Positions 5,006 to 6,671 of a stretch of DNA of 6,671 nucleotides are shown piece by piece; position 1 is the first letter of the stretch; the number at the start of each line of letters is the position of its first letter. The position numbers and the translations under genes are program-made. The notes beneath the pieces were generated by a model that was given only the letters and a program-made list of their open reading frames with translations, was not told the DNA's origin and searched no databases. The DNA comes from Caulobacteraceae bacterium (lineage in GTDB: Bacteria; Pseudomonadota; Alphaproteobacteria; Caulobacterales; Caulobacteraceae): contig JACDGF010000122.1 of NCBI GenBank assembly GCA_013815405.1, positions 1-6,671 on the forward strand, in the 5' to 3' direction.

Positions 5006-5237
5006 GAATCCGCTCCCATTCAGCGAGGAAATGCTCCTGTCGTCGCGCCGCCTCCGCTTCCAGACGGCGCATGTCCGCGCGGCTGACGCCGACGCTGTAG
5101 ACGGTCCTGGGCGCGCCACCCGACCCGATCAGATCGATTTTCGCCTGTCCCGCGCCGGTGATGTGGATGTGAGCCGGCTCGTGGTCAGAGGTGTAGATCA
5201 CGAACCTGAACCCGTAAGCGCGATGAACGACCACCAT
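4983..5237 (-). CDS. DUF4160 family protein, first gene of a toxin-antitoxin-like pair
   Basis: This small protein (84 residues) has the DUF4160 hallmark: an opening MVVVHRAYGFRFVIY, then EPAHIHI (20-26) with the two conserved histidines, AKIDL, and a C-terminal helix rich in Arg and Glu that includes the family's HFLAEWERIHG-type ending. The chosen ATG (5235-5237) has no Shine-Dalgarno, but the candidate -10 ends only 5 nt upstream, so the message is probably leaderless. An alternative TTG at 5270 would add 11 residues but sits within the -35 element. The last 23 nt overlap the DUF2442 start. Which partner, if either, is the toxin cannot be told from the sequence. Confidence 0.85.
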   Translation of the reverse strand: MVVVHRAYGFRFVIYTSDHEPAHIHITGAGQAKIDLIGSGGAPRTVYSVGVSRADMRRLEAEAARRQEHFLAEWERIHGRRDRR

Positions 5238-5242
5238 GCGTC

Positions 5243-5270
5243 GATTTAACCCATCCGTTAGGTTTATCAA
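5243..5270 (-). promoter_or_regulatory. Candidate leaderless promoter of the DUF4160-DUF2442 pair
   Basis: The minus strand reads TTGATAA (5264-5270), 13 bp, then GTTAAATC (5243-5250). The -10 matches 7 of 8 positions of the Caulobacter housekeeping consensus GCTANAWC, and the 13-bp gap fits the 10-14 bp range. The start would fall at or within a base or two of the ATG at 5237. This gives the small module its own promoter rather than readthrough from pheA. Confidence 0.5.
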
Positions 5271-5276
5271 GACTGC

Positions 5277-5300
5277 GGAGGGTCGGCAAGTCCGTCCTCC
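5277..5300. terminator. Hairpin between pheA and the DUF4160 gene, possible terminator
   Basis: GGAGG (5277-5281) pairs with CCTCC (5296-5300) and CGG (5284-5286) with CCG (5292-5294), around a CAAGT loop and a small internal bulge. It lies 17 nt after the pheA stop and just upstream of the candidate DUF4160 promoter, so it could end the kdsB-pheA transcript. No U-run follows it. Confidence 0.35.
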
Positions 5301-5316
5301 TTATGCCGCCACCGCC

Positions 5317-6159
5317 CTACCCCCGCCCCCGGAACGGGTCGGCGGGGAAGACGCCGAGGATCTCGAAGTGGTCGCAGAAGAAGGAGAGTTCCTCGAAGGC
5401 GCGCTCCAGGGGGGCGTCCAGGGGGCGGCCGTCGACCTCGGCGTGGAAGAAGGTGGCGGTGAAGGCGCCGTTCTCCATGTAGCTTTCGAGCTTGGTCATG
5501 TTGACGCCGTTGGTGGCGAACCCGCCCATGGCCTTGTAGAGGGCGGCCGGCAGGTTCCTGACCCGAAAGACGAAGCTGGTCACGCACGGCGCGCCGGGCG
5601 GCGGCGGATCGTCGCTCGCCGACATGACCAGGAAGCGGGTGGTGTTGTGCGCCGCGTCCTCGATGTCGGCCAGAAGGATGGAAAGGCCGTAAAGTTCGGC
5701 CGCCAGGGCCGGGGCGATCGCCGCGCGGGCGGGATCGGGCCGTTCGGCCAGGGTCCGGGCCGCGCCGGCGGTGTCGCTGGCGATCTCGACGCGCGCGCCC
5801 AGGCGGCGCAGGGCCCCCCGGCACTGGCCAAGGGCGATGGGCATGCTGGCCACCGTGCGCACGTCCTCGAGCCGCGTCCCCCGATTGGCCATCAGCTGGA
5901 AGCGGATGGGCTTGAACCGCTCCCCGACGATCCTGAGCCCCGAGGACGGCAGCAGATGATGGACGTCGGCCACCCGGCCGGCGATGGAATTCTCCACCGG
6001 GATCATGGCCAGGGCGCAGTCGCCGCGCTTCACCGCCTCGAAGGCGTCCTCGAAGGCGGGGTGGGGAATCGGGGCGTGGGTGGGGAAATAGGCGCGGCAG
6101 GCCTCGTCGCTGTTGGACCCGGGCTCCCCCTGGAACGCGATCCTCGGGCGCGCGGTCAT
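5317..6159 (-). CDS. pheA: Prephenate dehydratase (phenylalanine biosynthesis)
   Basis: This monofunctional enzyme converts prephenate to phenylpyruvate in phenylalanine synthesis. The 280 residues show an N-terminal catalytic region with FQGEPGSNS (9-17), PVENSIAGRV (54-63) and the catalytic TRF motif (174-176, in HNTTRFLVM). A regulatory ACT domain follows (about 191-275) with NLPAALYKAMGGF (202-214) and ESYM (225-228); these correspond to the GALV and ESRP Phe-binding motifs of other PheA proteins in their alphaproteobacterial form. There is no chorismate mutase domain. The ATG at 6157-6159 overlaps the kdsB stop by one base (TGATG), so translation is probably coupled. A GTG one codon earlier is possible. 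The gene ends with TAG. Confidence 0.97.
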   Translation of the reverse strand: MTARPRIAFQGEPGSNSDEACRAYFPTHAPIPHPAFEDAFEAVKRGDCALAMIPVENSIAGRVADVHHLLPSSGLRIVGERFKPIRFQLMANRGTRLEDVRTVASMPIALGQCRGALRRLGARVEIASDTAGAARTLAERPDPARAAIAPALAAELYGLSILLADIEDAAHNTTRFLVMSASDDPPPPGAPCVTSFVFRVRNLPAALYKAMGGFATNGVNMTKLESYMENGAFTATFFHAEVDGRPLDAPLERAFEELSFFCDHFEILGVFPADPFRGRG

Positions 6160-6671
6160 CACAGGCCCCGGGCGTGGGCGCGGGCGGCCTCGAGGTCCGC
6201 CGGCGTGTCGACGGAGATCGGCGCGCGGTCCACCACGGCGGCCCAGATGGTGAGCCCGAGCTCCAGGGCGCGCAGCTGTTCGAGGCCCTCGCGCCGCTCC
6301 AGCGGCGAGGGCGGCGCGGCGTTGAAGGCGGCGAGCGCCGCGCGGCGGTAGGCGTAGATGCCGACATGCCGCCAGACGGGCCCCTCGCCAAAGAGGGTGG
6401 AGCGGGTGAAATAGAGCGCCCGGCCGGCGCGGCCGTCCCCGCTCATGGCCAGGACCGCCTTGACCACGTCGGGATTGGACCGGTCGCCCATCTCGGCTTC
6501 GGGCGCGACCGCGGTGGCGATGTCGCAGCCGGGCTCGCGCTCCAGCAGGGCGGCGCAGGCGACCAAGGCGGCGGGATCGACGAACGGCATGTCGCCCTGG
6601 AGGTTGATGACCACGTCATGCCGCCCTTCGGGGTCGAGCGCGCCCAGCGCCGCGAGGATCCGGTCCGAGCC
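6159..6671 (-). CDS. kdsB: 3-deoxy-manno-octulosonate cytidylyltransferase, 3' part; N-terminus outside window
   Basis: KdsB activates Kdo with CTP to give CMP-Kdo, the donor for lipopolysaccharide inner core synthesis in the cytoplasm. The visible 170 C-terminal residues begin at GSDRI and include NLQGDMP (23-29, with the Asp expected to bind magnesium), NPDVVKAV (66-73), ALYFTRSTLF (85-94), HVGIYAYRRAAL (102-113), SPLERREGLEQLRALE (122-137) and VDTPADLEAAR (154-164), all in family order. Against a usual length near 245-250 residues, about 75 N-terminal residues with the CTP-binding start motif lie beyond the right edge. The stop codon overlaps the pheA ATG. Confidence 0.96.
   Translation of the reverse strand, partial: GSDRILAALGALDPEGRHDVVINLQGDMPFVDPAALVACAALLEREPGCDIATAVAPEAEMGDRSNPDVVKAVLAMSGDGRAGRALYFTRSTLFGEGPVWRHVGIYAYRRAALAAFNAAPPSPLERREGLEQLRALELGLTIWAAVVDRAPISVDTPADLEAARAHARGL

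Noticed and set aside
5006..5119. Upstream extension of the DUF2442 gene to 5119
   Set aside because: The extra codons are the DUF4160 gene read out of frame, and a clear Shine-Dalgarno marks the start at 5005.
5236..6391. Long open frames on both strands over pheA and kdsB (371 and 374 codons)
   Set aside because: Both overlap pheA and kdsB in other frames and lack any recognisable motif; high GC content removes stop codons.

Overview
The window is GC-rich, densely coded DNA that looks like the alphaproteobacterial family Caulobacteraceae (Caulobacter, Phenylobacterium or Brevundimonas). This rests on the protein variants seen (a DnaX with most zinc cysteines missing, an alphaproteobacterial type PheA with FQGEPG and ESYM motifs), a short ~95-nt SRP RNA, and candidate promoters matching the Caulobacter housekeeping consensus. 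The genus is an inference from reading alone.

Layout, left to right. (1) 1-1332, minus: 5' part of dnaX (DNA polymerase III tau/gamma clamp loader subunit), running off the left edge. (2) About 1354-1450, minus: ffs, the SRP 4.5S RNA, just upstream of dnaX. (3) 1531-2457, plus: nudC, an NAD(H)/NAD-RNA pyrophosphatase, divergent from ffs. The two candidate promoters lie back to back and the nudC mRNA looks leaderless. (4) 2511-4058, minus: an exported PhoX-like (DUF839) protein, convergent with nudC, with a Pho-box-like set of GTCA repeats about 120 nt upstream. (5) 4059-4585: the only long intergenic stretch. It holds the Pho-box-like site, a strong orphan hairpin and a nested repeat island of about 280 bp. 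The island has two inverted copies of a ~45-bp element flanking a large stem built from tandem octamers. (6) 4586-5237, minus: a two-gene DUF4160-DUF2442 module with overlapping genes and a good candidate leaderless promoter, resembling a toxin-antitoxin pair. (7) 5317-6671, minus: kdsB (3' part, running off the right edge) and pheA, coupled by a 1-nt stop/start overlap.

How the parts relate. The two ends are housekeeping: CMP-Kdo synthesis for lipopolysaccharide and phenylalanine synthesis on the right; replication, protein targeting and NAD turnover on the left. The middle (about 2458-5316) is accessory in character: a possible phosphate-scavenging protein, a mobile-looking repeat island and a TA-like module between two core blocks. 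The items most worth following are the leaderless DUF4160-DUF2442 module, the repeat island that abuts its stop codon, and the possible PhoB control of the PhoX-like gene.
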